From Peptoniphilus_B koenoeneniae (GTDB lineage: Bacteria; Bacillota; Clostridia; Tissierellales; Peptoniphilaceae), in NCBI RefSeq assembly GCF_030812875.1, contig NZ_JAUSTN010000001.1:186001-250000 (forward strand): DNA of 64,000 nucleotides, written 5' to 3'. Numbering within the stretch: position 1 is the first letter of the stretch; each line of letters starts with the position of its first letter. Positions 25,100 through 33,896 of this stretch are shown piece after piece. The notes under the pieces are model-generated. The model was not told the origin of the DNA and did no database searches. It was given only the letters and a program-made list of their open reading frames with translations. The translations under genes were made by a program, and so were the position numbers.

Positions 25100-26521
25100 T
25101 TAATGGAAAATATTTTTATAAACTTCATCTAAAGATATAAGTCCATCTGACAAAAGTTTTTTAAAACTTTCCTTTAATTCAATCATACCGCTTTCTTTTG
25201 CAAGATTTTCAATTTCGGATAAATTTGATAAATCTTCAATCTTATCTCTTATTTTTGTAAAATCTAAAATTTCAAAAACTGCTTTTCTTCCTATATAGCC
25301 ATTATCACAAAATTCACAATATCCATTTTCATAATAATCCATTTCTTGGTCAAAAATATCAACATAGGAATGTTTTCTTATTTTGCAGTGAGGACATAAA
25401 ACTCTAACAAGTCTTTGAGAAATTATCCCTATTATGCCTGCTCTTATTTGGTAATTCATAATTCCCATATCCTTTAATCTTATTATTGCTTGTGCCGAAT
25501 TATTTGTATGAAGAGTTGATAAAACTAAATGACCTGTTATTGATGATCTCAGGGCAATTTTTGCAGTTTCAACATTTCTAATTTCTCCAACCATTATTTT
25601 ATCAGGATCTTGTCTTAAAATTGCCCTCAAGCCCTGTTCAAAATCCAATCCAGTTTTTTCATTTACTGGTATTTGATTTATTCCTTCAATTTTATATTCA
25701 ACAGGATCCTCTATGGTCATAATATTAATTTCAGGATTTTTTATTTTTTCAAGAATTGAATATATTGTTGAAGTTTTTCCGCTTCCAGTAGGACCACAAA
25801 CTAAAATTAATCCACTTGGTTGCTTTATTAAATTTTCAATACTTTCTCTATCGTTTGCCTTAAGACCTATGCCGTCAAAAGTTAAATTTAAATTTATCTT
25901 ATCTAATATTCTAAGAACAATTTTTTCTCCAAAAACTGTGGGAACTGTAGAAACTCTTATATCAACTTTAAGATTTCGATTTTCATAGGTCATTCTTCCA
26001 TCTTGAGGTAACCTTTTTTCAGAAATATCTAAACCTGATAAAATTTTTATTCTGGAAATAATTTTTAGAGTTATTTCTTTTTTTATGTTTACTAAATCTT
26101 TTAAAACACCATCTCTTCTAATTCTTATGGTGCTATATTTTTCATAGGGGTCAAAATGAATATCTGAAGCCTTTTTTTCAATAGAATACATAACTATTTT
26201 ATCTATTATCTTTGCTATAGGAGAATTTAAATCATCTAAATTTTCCATAAAATTGTCCGATTCAACATTTAACTTATTTATCTCATTTTCTATTGAAAAT
26301 TTATTTTTATATGTAATTTTAATTTGTCTATTTAATTTTTCTTCATCTACTTTTTGAAAAATAAGACTTTTATTTAGTAAGGCTTCAAGATTTTTTTTAA
26401 CATCTAAATCTTCATTTAGGACATAAAAATATATCTTGTCCCCAAGAATTTTTACAGGGACAAGTTTATATTCATAAGCGAAATTTTTATCTATAATTTT
26501 TAAAATTTCATTAATTTCCAT
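25100..26521 (-). CDS. pilB: Type IV pilus assembly ATPase (PilB/GspE family)
   Basis: This 473-residue hexameric motor ATPase drives pilus extension. It has a short N-terminal domain, Walker A GPTGSGKTST (about residue 235), the Asp box DPVEYKIEGINQ, Walker B with LRQDPDKIMVGEIRN, a His box STLHTNNSAQA, and a tetracysteine zinc site (CPHC and CEFC). ATG 26521 overlaps the topA 3' end by 11 bases and has GGAAG upstream; a GTG at 26551 or ATG at 26536 are less likely. The length is shorter than typical PilB (about 560), lacking part of the N1 domain. No PilT is in the window. Confidence 0.93.
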   Translation of the reverse strand: MEINEILKIIDKNFAYEYKLVPVKILGDKIYFYVLNEDLDVKKNLEALLNKSLIFQKVDEEKLNRQIKITYKNKFSIENEINKLNVESDNFMENLDDLNSPIAKIIDKIVMYSIEKKASDIHFDPYEKYSTIRIRRDGVLKDLVNIKKEITLKIISRIKILSGLDISEKRLPQDGRMTYENRNLKVDIRVSTVPTVFGEKIVLRILDKINLNLTFDGIGLKANDRESIENLIKQPSGLILVCGPTGSGKTSTIYSILEKIKNPEINIMTIEDPVEYKIEGINQIPVNEKTGLDFEQGLRAILRQDPDKIMVGEIRNVETAKIALRSSITGHLVLSTLHTNNSAQAIIRLKDMGIMNYQIRAGIIGIISQRLVRVLCPHCKIRKHSYVDIFDQEMDYYENGYCEFCDNGYIGRKAVFEILDFTKIRDKIEDLSNLSEIENLAKESGMIELKESFKKLLSDGLISLDEVYKNIFH

Positions 26522-28583
26522 TTTTTTCTTCCACATATCCGCAATTTTCACATTTTAAAACTAATCCTTTTCTTGTTGTGACTTTTGAAAGATTATGTGA
26601 ACATTTTGGACATTTTTTATCTACTGGTTCATTCCAAGATACAAAATCACATTTAGGATAATTTGAACATCCATAAAATTTTCTACCTTTTTTTGAGCGT
26701 TTTATAACTATTTCTCCATCATTACATTTAGGACATTTTAATCCAATTTTTTCAAGAAGAGGCTTTGAATTTCTACATTCGGGAAATCCTGGACAAGCTA
26801 AAAATTTTCCGTAACGACCCATTTTGATTACCATATGTCTTCCGCATTTTTCGCATATTTCATCAGTGACTTCATCTTCTATTTTTATTTTATCCATTTC
26901 ATCTTCTGCTACTTTTAAATCTTCTTTTATGCCATCATAAAACTCTCTTAAAACTTCTTTCCACTGTAAATTTCCATCTGCAATTTTATCTAAGTCATCT
27001 TCTAATTTTGCAGTAAAGTTTTTATCTACAATTTCTTTAAAATATTTACTTAAAACTTTATTTACAGTTTCACCAAGCTCAGTAGGTATAAATTTTTTAT
27101 CTTCAAGGCTTACGTAATTTCTTGATTGTAATGTGCTTATAGTAGGTGAATAAGTTGAAGGTCTGCCTATGCCTAAATCTTCAAGTAACTTTATTAAAGA
27201 TGCTTCATTATATCTTGGTGGTCCTTGAGTAAAATGCTTAATAGGTTCAACTTTTTCCGTATTTAAAATTTCTCCTTCTAAAAGATCAGGTAAAAGCTTG
27301 TCTTTTTCATTTAACAAATCATATACTCTTAAAAATCCTTCGAAATTAATTTTTGAGCCCCTTGCCTTAAAAATATTATCATTAGATTTTAAATCAAGAG
27401 AAATTGTGTCATAAACTGCATCTGCCATTAAGGAAGCCAAAAATCTTTTCCAAATTAAGGTATAAAGCTTAAGCTCATCTCTTGAGAGAGCTTCTTTTAT
27501 ACTTGATGGACTTTTAAATACATCTGTAGGTCTTATACATTCATGGGCATCTTGTACACCTTGCTTTGCTTTTGTAGTTTTTTTATGACCTAAATAATTT
27601 TTTCCATAATTTTTTTCTATAAATTCAAAAGCTTTTGCCTGAGCTTGATCTGAAATTCTTACAGAATCCGTTCTCATATAGGTAATTAAACCTACAGATC
27701 CTTCTGAGGGCAAATTTATTCCTTCATATAAACTTTGAGCTATTCTCATTGTTTTTTTTGTAGAAAAACCTATTTTTCTTGATGCTTCTTGTTGTAAGGT
27801 TGATGTTGTAAAAGGATTAAAGGCCTGTCTTCTCTTTGTTCCCTTATCTAATTTAAATACTGAAAAATTTTTCTTATCAATTGATTTTAAAATTTCTTTC
27901 GCTTCTTTTTCATTAGATATTTTTACTTTTTCTATTTTATCTTTTATAAGTTTTCCATAAAATTCTGAAGTAAAACTTGTTTTATTTTTTTTATGTTCAG
28001 CTTCTATTGTAAAATATTCTTCAGGAATAAATTCTTCTATTTCTTTTTCTCTGTCACAAATTATTTTTAAAACAACAGACTGAACTCGTCCAGCTGACAG
28101 ACCACTTTTAATTTTCTTCCACAAAAAAGGACTTATTTTATAACCTGCAAGTCTGTCAAGTAATCTTCTCGCTTGTTGAGCGTCTACCAAATACATATCT
28201 ATTTCTCTTGGATTTTTTATTTGACTTTTTACAGTATCCTTTGTTATTTCATTAAAGGTAACCCTATTTTTTTCTTTAGGATCTAATTCCAAAATATGAC
28301 ATAAATGCCAGGAGATAGCTTCTCCTTCCCTATCGGGGTCAGTTGCCAAAAAAACATTGTCAGCTTCCTTTGCGTTTTTTTTCAATTCTTTTATTATTGA
28401 ACCCTTGCCTCTTATATTTATATATTCCGGCTCAAAATCCTTTTCTATATCAATTCCTATTCTTGATTTCGGAAGATCTCTTATGTGACCTACTGAAGCA
28501 ATGACATTATAATTTCTTCCAAGCATCTTTTTTATTGTTTTTGCCTTAGTCGGCGACTCTACAATCACTAAATTCTTTACCAA
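26511..28583 (-). CDS. topA: DNA topoisomerase I
   Basis: This type IA topoisomerase relaxes negative supercoils. The 690-residue protein has a TOPRIM domain (LVIVESPTKAKTI, TDPDREGEAI), the catalytic Tyr302 in LITYMRTDS, and three C-terminal four-cysteine zinc ribbons (about residues 578-685). The start is TTG 28583, giving the family N-terminus MVKNLVIVESP, with AGGAG upstream in the dprA stop region. It follows dprA, as in Bacillus, and the pilB start overlaps its end. Confidence 0.96.
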   Translation of the reverse strand: MVKNLVIVESPTKAKTIKKMLGRNYNVIASVGHIRDLPKSRIGIDIEKDFEPEYINIRGKGSIIKELKKNAKEADNVFLATDPDREGEAISWHLCHILELDPKEKNRVTFNEITKDTVKSQIKNPREIDMYLVDAQQARRLLDRLAGYKISPFLWKKIKSGLSAGRVQSVVLKIICDREKEIEEFIPEEYFTIEAEHKKNKTSFTSEFYGKLIKDKIEKVKISNEKEAKEILKSIDKKNFSVFKLDKGTKRRQAFNPFTTSTLQQEASRKIGFSTKKTMRIAQSLYEGINLPSEGSVGLITYMRTDSVRISDQAQAKAFEFIEKNYGKNYLGHKKTTKAKQGVQDAHECIRPTDVFKSPSSIKEALSRDELKLYTLIWKRFLASLMADAVYDTISLDLKSNDNIFKARGSKINFEGFLRVYDLLNEKDKLLPDLLEGEILNTEKVEPIKHFTQGPPRYNEASLIKLLEDLGIGRPSTYSPTISTLQSRNYVSLEDKKFIPTELGETVNKVLSKYFKEIVDKNFTAKLEDDLDKIADGNLQWKEVLREFYDGIKEDLKVAEDEMDKIKIEDEVTDEICEKCGRHMVIKMGRYGKFLACPGFPECRNSKPLLEKIGLKCPKCNDGEIVIKRSKKGRKFYGCSNYPKCDFVSWNEPVDKKCPKCSHNLSKVTTRKGLVLKCENCGYVEEKNGN

Positions 28584-28592
28584 AACTAACTC

Positions 28593-29675
28593 CTATCTAA
28601 TGCTAAATTCTCCCTTACCTACTTCTTCTATAAATCCCTTTAATTCTAAAACTGTAAGTATTCCGCTAACAAAAGATATATTATATTTGCTGTTAGCTGC
28701 AATTTTTTCCACGTCTTTTATTCCATTATAAATTAATTCATAAATTTCTTTTTCATCTTCTCCCAGTTCATCACTCTTAAGAGCTACCATCTTTTTATTT
28801 TGATTAAGCTCGCTTATTTTACTTAAAATGTCATCAATGGATAAAAGAGGATATGCCCCATCCCTTATAAGTAAATTTGTTCCCTCAGAAAGAGGTGAAT
28901 TAATATTTCCAGGAACTGAAAAAATTTCCTTCCCCTGTTCTGCTCCAATTCTTGCTGTAATCAGAGAACCACTTTTAGTTCTTGCTTCCATAACAATAAT
29001 CGCTGAGCTTAAACCTGAAATAATTCTATTTCTTTCAGGAAACCTAAAAGGTAAAGGTTGAGTTTCAAAGGGATATTCTGAAATTACTCCACCATTTTTT
29101 GAAACTTTTTCATATAAGCTCTGATTTTTATAAGGATATATAACATCAACTCCATTGCCTAAAACTCCAATAGTTTTTCCTTTATTTTCAAGACACGTTC
29201 TATGGGCAATGGAATCTATTCCATAAGCAAGACCTGAAACAATAACCGCTCCAAGATCAGTAAGTTCTCTTACAAATTTTTTTGTTACAAATTCTCCATA
29301 ATCAGAATACTTTCTTGCACCTACAACTCCAATTTTTACTTCCTCAGGAATATATCCATTAAGATATAGAACTTGTGGCGGATTGTCAATATATTTCAAA
29401 TTTTCAGGATAATTTTCATCAAATATACTTATTATTTTTGTATCTTTTCCCTTAAGATGATTATCTAATCTTTCAAAAAATCCCTCATCAAAATTTTTTA
29501 ATCTCAATTTAGTTGCCGGTCTTAAAAAATCTAACAAATCAATAAACTCATCTATTTTTCTTATATCTTCAAAATTTAAGTTATTAGCTTCAAAATAATT
29601 TTTAATTTCAATTATCTGGTCGTTTACAATTCCTATGCCATTTAAATAAATTAAAAGATTTCTAAGTCCTTTCAT
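28593..29675 (-). CDS. dprA: DNA-processing protein DprA
   Basis: DprA protects incoming single-stranded DNA during transformation and loads RecA. The 360-residue protein has an N-terminal helical region, the Rossmann-like core (VGARKYSDYG, VSGLAYGIDSIAHR, GVDVIYPYKNQ, FRFPERNRIISGLS, KSGSLITARIGAEQGKEIF), and a C-terminal winged-helix-like domain. ATG 29675 overlaps the comM stop as TAATG with GGAG upstream; a TTG at 29687 is too close to that site. The neighbours comM and the pilus genes support a competence role. Confidence 0.95.
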   Translation of the reverse strand: MKGLRNLLIYLNGIGIVNDQIIEIKNYFEANNLNFEDIRKIDEFIDLLDFLRPATKLRLKNFDEGFFERLDNHLKGKDTKIISIFDENYPENLKYIDNPPQVLYLNGYIPEEVKIGVVGARKYSDYGEFVTKKFVRELTDLGAVIVSGLAYGIDSIAHRTCLENKGKTIGVLGNGVDVIYPYKNQSLYEKVSKNGGVISEYPFETQPLPFRFPERNRIISGLSSAIIVMEARTKSGSLITARIGAEQGKEIFSVPGNINSPLSEGTNLLIRDGAYPLLSIDDILSKISELNQNKKMVALKSDELGEDEKEIYELIYNGIKDVEKIAANSKYNISFVSGILTVLELKGFIEEVGKGEFSIR

Positions 29676-31195
29676 TATTTGCTCCAATATTTTGTATCCA
29701 TGGTTCTATATCTTATAGCCTCAAGAAGATGCATTTCTTTGATGTCAGTTGACTTATCTAAATCTGCTATGGTTCGTGAGATTTTTAAAAGTTTATTATA
29801 AGTCCTTGCTGAAAATCCATATTTTTTAAAACTTAATTCCATTATTTTTTCACAGGCTGCATTTAATTTACAATACTTGGAAATAAATTTGTCTGGCATT
29901 TCTCCATTTAGGTTGAAGAACTCTTCCTTATATCTATCCTTCTGAAGCTCTCTCGCCTCCTCTACGCGTCTTCTTATGGTTTCTGAATCTTCTCCATAGG
30001 GTTCATTTTTTAAGTCCTTATAATCCACCTCAGAGACTTCTAAGTGCATATCAATTCTATCTAAAAGAGGATGCGAAATTTTCGCCAGATATCTTTCAAT
30101 TTGACTTTGGCTACAATTACATTCATGAACTTTGCTCCCGTGGTAGCCGCAGGGACATGGATTTAAAGCTCCAACTAAGATGAAATCTGCAGGGTAAGTT
30201 AAAGAAGCATTGGCTCTACTTATATGTATGGACTTTGATTCAAGAGGCTCCCTTAAAACTTCAAGAACATTTTTATTAAATTCTGGAAGTTCATCTAAAA
30301 ATAAAACTCCTCTGTGAGAAAGGGAAATTTCTCCAGGCTTAGGTATTCTTCCTCCTCCTATTAAAGAGACGGCACTGGCAGTATGGTGAGGAGACCTAAA
30401 TGGAGGGATAGAAATTAAAGTGCCTTCATTTAAAAGACCTGCAACAGAATAAATTTTAGAAACTTCTATTGATTCTTCAAAAGTTAACTTAGGTAAAATA
30501 GAAGGAAATCTTTTTGCTGCCATTGTTTTTCCGGAACCTGGCACTCCTACAAGAAGTAAATTTATTCTTGAAGCTGCACTTATTTCAAAAACCCTTTTTA
30601 TTCTTTCTTGACCTTTTAAGTCTTTAAAATCTAATTCAAATTTTGAGTCTTCTTGTTTAAATCCATTTGAAAACTTTTCGAGTTTACCATTTCCCTGTAA
30701 GAAGTCAACAACTTCTTTTAAAGACTTTGCAGGATATATGTCAACATCTTTAATTACGCCACATTCATTTCTATTTTCATAAGGAATAATAAATTTTTTA
30801 TTTCCCAAACTTCTCATGGAAATCACCATAGGAAGAACTCCTCTAACTCCCTTTAAACTTCCGTCAAGGGCAAGCTCCCCTATGAATATGTAAGAATCAC
30901 AAGCTTCATTAATTTCGTCATTTGCACACATCATGGAAATTGCAATAGCAAGATCCATTTGTGAGCCATCTTTTTTTATATCTGCAGGAGCAAGATTTAT
31001 TGTGATTCTTTCTCTTGGATATGAATATGATGAATTTTTTATTGCCGATCTTACTCTTTCGCCGGATTCTTTAATTGCAGTATCTGCAAGACCCACTATG
31101 GTAAGCCTGGGCATACCTAAAGAAATATCCGTTTCTACCTCTATTTCTCTTCCTTCAAGTCCTACAAGAGTACATGTTTTTATTTTTGCATACAT
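29675..31195 (-). CDS. comM: YifB/ComM family Mg-chelatase-like AAA+ ATPase
   Basis: ComM is a hexameric branch-migration helicase that helps integrate transforming DNA. The 506-residue protein has an N-terminal Lon-protease-like fold domain (about 1-175), Walker A GVPGSGKTMAAKR near residue 217, Walker B GVLFLDELPEF, a zinc-like cluster CPCGYHGS...CNCS, and the C-terminal Mg-chelatase domain with RTYNKLLKISRTIADL. The length is standard. GAGGGT precedes the ATG. It lies upstream of dprA, which it overlaps. Confidence 0.95.
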   Translation of the reverse strand: MYAKIKTCTLVGLEGREIEVETDISLGMPRLTIVGLADTAIKESGERVRSAIKNSSYSYPRERITINLAPADIKKDGSQMDLAIAISMMCANDEINEACDSYIFIGELALDGSLKGVRGVLPMVISMRSLGNKKFIIPYENRNECGVIKDVDIYPAKSLKEVVDFLQGNGKLEKFSNGFKQEDSKFELDFKDLKGQERIKRVFEISAASRINLLLVGVPGSGKTMAAKRFPSILPKLTFEESIEVSKIYSVAGLLNEGTLISIPPFRSPHHTASAVSLIGGGRIPKPGEISLSHRGVLFLDELPEFNKNVLEVLREPLESKSIHISRANASLTYPADFILVGALNPCPCGYHGSKVHECNCSQSQIERYLAKISHPLLDRIDMHLEVSEVDYKDLKNEPYGEDSETIRRRVEEARELQKDRYKEEFFNLNGEMPDKFISKYCKLNAACEKIMELSFKKYGFSARTYNKLLKISRTIADLDKSTDIKEMHLLEAIRYRTMDTKYWSK

Positions 31196-31204
31196 TACAA
31201 ACCC

Positions 31205-31555
31205 TCACAATACTGAAAAAGCATCTTTAATATGATTTATTTTTCCGCTTTTTAAATAAACTTCTATAACGTCAAACCTTACTGAAACATCAAAAAATTT
31301 TTTAGTATAAATATAATTTTTTGCTCCTGTAATTATCCTTTTAATTTTCGTATCAGTAACAGCCTCTACAGCTCTTCCATAATTTTCATTATTTCTTGTT
31401 TTTACTTCAACAAAAACCAATGTGGCCCTGTCGCGAGCGATAATATCTATTTCCGAATTAATTATTCTATAATTTCTGTCTAAGATTTCATAACCTTCAT
31501 TTTTTAAAAAGTTACAAGCTATATCTTCACCTAAATTTCCATAATATTTATTCAT
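31205..31555 (-). CDS. YraN/UPF0102 family endonuclease-like protein
   Basis: This 116-residue protein matches UPF0102: NKYYGNLGEDIACNFLKNEGYEIL, the nuclease-fold motif NSEIDIIARD with the Asp, and FVEVKTRNNENYGRAVEAV with the Glu-x-Lys. The fold is that of Holliday-junction resolvases, but the function is not established. It sits between rnhB and comM, its usual place in Firmicutes. ATG 31555 overlaps the rnhB stop (TAATG), with AAGGAT upstream. Confidence 0.92.
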   Translation of the reverse strand: MNKYYGNLGEDIACNFLKNEGYEILDRNYRIINSEIDIIARDRATLVFVEVKTRNNENYGRAVEAVTDTKIKRIITGAKNYIYTKKFFDVSVRFDVIEVYLKSGKINHIKDAFSVL

Positions 31556-32163
31556 TACCAATTATCCTTATTTTTCAAGAAAGACTGTCTGTGCAATTTA
31601 CTTGATCCAAGTTCTTTAATAGCATCTCTGTGAGCTTTCGTTCCATATCCCTTGTGTTTTTCTATTCCATATCCTGGATACATCTTTTCCCACTTTTTAC
31701 AAAGTCTATCTCTAAAAACTTTAGCGACAATTGAAGCACAAGCAATTGAGTAGCAGTTTGCATCCCCTTTTATGATATCAACTTGGTCAATTTTTGTTTC
31801 AATATGTTCTGCATCTATTAAGAGCAAATCCGGATAAATTCTTAAATTATCCCTTGTTCTTAAGTTTTCTACGGCAAGAAGCATAGCAAGGTGAGTTGCC
31901 ATTTTTATATTAACTTTATCAATAGTAACTGAATCCATTCTTCCTATTCCCACTGCAATAGCATCTCTAAGAATTTTGTCATAAAGACTTTCTCTTTGCT
32001 TTTCAGTTAATTTTTTTGAATCATTTACACCTAAGATTCTATTTTCAGGCATAATAACCGCAGCAGCTACAACATCTCCAAAAAGACATCCTCTACCTAC
32101 TTCATCAATACCAACAATATTTTTATAACCTTGGCCTAAATATTTTCCTTCATAGTCTATCAT
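31555..32163 (-). CDS. rnhB: Ribonuclease HII
   Basis: RNase HII removes ribonucleotides and RNA primers from DNA. The 202-residue protein has the catalytic pair Asp20-Glu21 in GIDEVGRG, a third acidic residue in LLIDAEHIE, and the KGDANCYSIACASIVAKVFRD segment. It overlaps rbgA upstream (ATGA) and yraN downstream (TAATG), in the conserved order rbgA-rnhB-yraN-comM-dprA-topA. Confidence 0.96.
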   Translation of the reverse strand: MIDYEGKYLGQGYKNIVGIDEVGRGCLFGDVVAAAVIMPENRILGVNDSKKLTEKQRESLYDKILRDAIAVGIGRMDSVTIDKVNIKMATHLAMLLAVENLRTRDNLRIYPDLLLIDAEHIETKIDQVDIIKGDANCYSIACASIVAKVFRDRLCKKWEKMYPGYGIEKHKGYGTKAHRDAIKELGSSKLHRQSFLKNKDNW

Positions 32164-32996
32164 AATCTTTCAAGGCTTATTCTGCCAAGCACTCCCTTTC
32201 TAAACTCATCAAGGATGACATTTGAAACTTTAGTATAATCAATTTCATTACCCTTCATAATTGCTCCTCTTTTTTTAGCAATATTATCCATAACTTTAAG
32301 AGGATCTTCATCTAAATCAATATTATATCTCTCAATTAAAATTTCAGGTTTATAGCTTAAAATGTTCTCTACAAATTTATAGGCAAGAGTTTCAATATCT
32401 ATGATTTCATCCTTTATAGCTCCAGTCCAAGCTAAATGAATGGATGTTTCTTCAGTAAATTTAGGCCAAAGAATACCTGGTGTATCCAACAATTGTAGCT
32501 CAGGATTTATTTTTATCCACTGATTTGTTTTTGTTATTCCTGGTTTATTGCCAGTTTTTGCAGATTTTTTTCCACTAACATTATTTATAAAAGTTGACTT
32601 TCCTGAATTCGGTATTCCCACAATCATAGCTCTTAAAGGTCCATGGTTTATTCCCTTTTCCTCTTTATTTTTTATAATCTCTTCCATTAGAGATTTTGAT
32701 TCTTTAACAATTAAATCCCTGTTATTTTTTAAAGAATTATAAAGAATTGCTCTTTCATTATTACAATTTATCTTATCTACCCACAGGGCATTTTGCCTTG
32801 GATCTGACAAGTCTGATTTATTTAAAATAACAAGTCTTTTTTTTGAAATTATTGAATCAAAGAGTGGATTTCTACTTGATATAGGTATTCTGGAATCAAT
32901 TATTTCAATTACAAAATCAACTAATTTTTGTTTTGATTTGATTTCATCAAGAGTTTTTTTCATATGACCTGGATACCAGTTTATATTCATACTCAT
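32160..32996 (-). CDS. rbgA: Ribosome biogenesis GTPase RbgA (YlqF)
   Basis: RbgA is needed for late assembly of the 50S subunit. The 278-residue protein shows the circularly permuted GTPase order: G4 LNKSDL near residue 60, then G1 GIPNSGKSTF near 125, then G3 LDTPGI near 170, and a C-terminal RNA-binding domain. ATG 32996 overlaps the upstream HAD gene stop as ATGA; other in-frame ATGs at 33008 and 32990 are possible. Confidence 0.95.
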   Translation of the reverse strand: MSMNINWYPGHMKKTLDEIKSKQKLVDFVIEIIDSRIPISSRNPLFDSIISKKRLVILNKSDLSDPRQNALWVDKINCNNERAILYNSLKNNRDLIVKESKSLMEEIIKNKEEKGINHGPLRAMIVGIPNSGKSTFINNVSGKKSAKTGNKPGITKTNQWIKINPELQLLDTPGILWPKFTEETSIHLAWTGAIKDEIIDIETLAYKFVENILSYKPEILIERYNIDLDEDPLKVMDNIAKKRGAIMKGNEIDYTKVSNVILDEFRKGVLGRISLERL

Positions 32997-33799
32997 ATTA
33001 AATCCCATTCCTTTATGGTTTTTATAACTCCGCCTTCATTGTTGGTAAAAGCAGTTTCTTTTAATTTGTTTTTTAAAGTCTTTCTTGCATTTTTCATAAT
33101 GTATCCGTATTTAACACTTGAAAGCATTTCCATATCATTTTCTTCATCGCCAAAAGCCATAACTTCTTCATTATTTATGTTAAATTTTTCCATAAGTCTT
33201 TTTAATGCGGTAAATTTTGAAATTCCTCCTTGAACAATTTCAAGCATATAGTATTCAGGTAAATTTGTTGGCATTAAATAAAAATTTAAATTATTTTCCA
33301 CTTTTTCAATTTCTTTTGATAAGTTGTAAAGATAATTGACATCTCCTACAAAGACACAAGAAAAATACTTTTCATTTTTTTCAAATTTATCTACAAATTT
33401 TACAGGAAAATAAAATCTTTCAATGTATTTTTTCACTTCCGTACTATAATTGCCATTTAACATTAAAACATTATATTTGCTTTTATAACCATTAACGTGG
33501 GTCAAAAAATTGTCATCACTGAAATTAGAAAGTTTTAAAATAGTTTCATAATCAAAATAATTTGCATAAATTTCATTTCCCTCATAATCAAAAATTGCAT
33601 TTCCACTTAGGGTTACGAAAGTTAATTTTAAATCATCTGGGAAAAAAGATTTTGCACTGAAAAAATCTCGCCCCGTTGTTACTGCAACTTTTATTCCTTT
33701 ATCAATTAAATTTTTTAAATAGTCTATATCTTTAGGATTCACTTCTTTTTTATCATTTAAAAGTGTTCCGTCTAAATCTATCGCAATTAATTTTATCAT
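32993..33799 (-). CDS. Cof-type HAD-superfamily phosphatase
   Basis: This 268-residue class IIB HAD hydrolase has motif I DLDGTLLND (nucleophile Asp8), motif II TGRD, the Lys of motif III, and motif IV MAFGDEENDMEML. Cof enzymes dephosphorylate sugar phosphates, flavin nucleotides or PLP; the substrate here is not evident. GGGGTGAT precedes the ATG, and a promoter is seen at 33815-33844, making it the first gene of the competence/pilus run. Confidence 0.9.
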   Translation of the reverse strand: MIKLIAIDLDGTLLNDKKEVNPKDIDYLKNLIDKGIKVAVTTGRDFFSAKSFFPDDLKLTFVTLSGNAIFDYEGNEIYANYFDYETILKLSNFSDDNFLTHVNGYKSKYNVLMLNGNYSTEVKKYIERFYFPVKFVDKFEKNEKYFSCVFVGDVNYLYNLSKEIEKVENNLNFYLMPTNLPEYYMLEIVQGGISKFTALKRLMEKFNINNEEVMAFGDEENDMEMLSSVKYGYIMKNARKTLKNKLKETAFTNNEGGVIKTIKEWDLI

Positions 33800-33814
33800 T
33801 TTATCACCCCTTAA

Positions 33815-33844
33815 ATATTAGCATAGGAGCTTTTGAGCTTGCAA
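33815..33844 (-). promoter_or_regulatory. Promoter of HAD-rbgA-comM-dprA-topA-pilus run
   Basis: On the minus strand TTGCAA (-35) is 18 bases from TAATAT (-10), 16 bases before the ATG at 33799. It is divergent from the glycosidase gene on plus, which has a TGTTATATT box nearby (33868-33876). Confidence 0.5.
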
Positions 33845-33896
33845 CTTCTTGAATCTTAACCCCTCTTGTTATATTATTACAAAAGGAGGTTTCTAT

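Noticed and set aside
33845..33896. Upstream start (33849) for the secreted glycosidase
   Set aside because: It would add 16 residues before a clear signal peptide, and the AAAGGAGGT site sits just ahead of ATG 33897.
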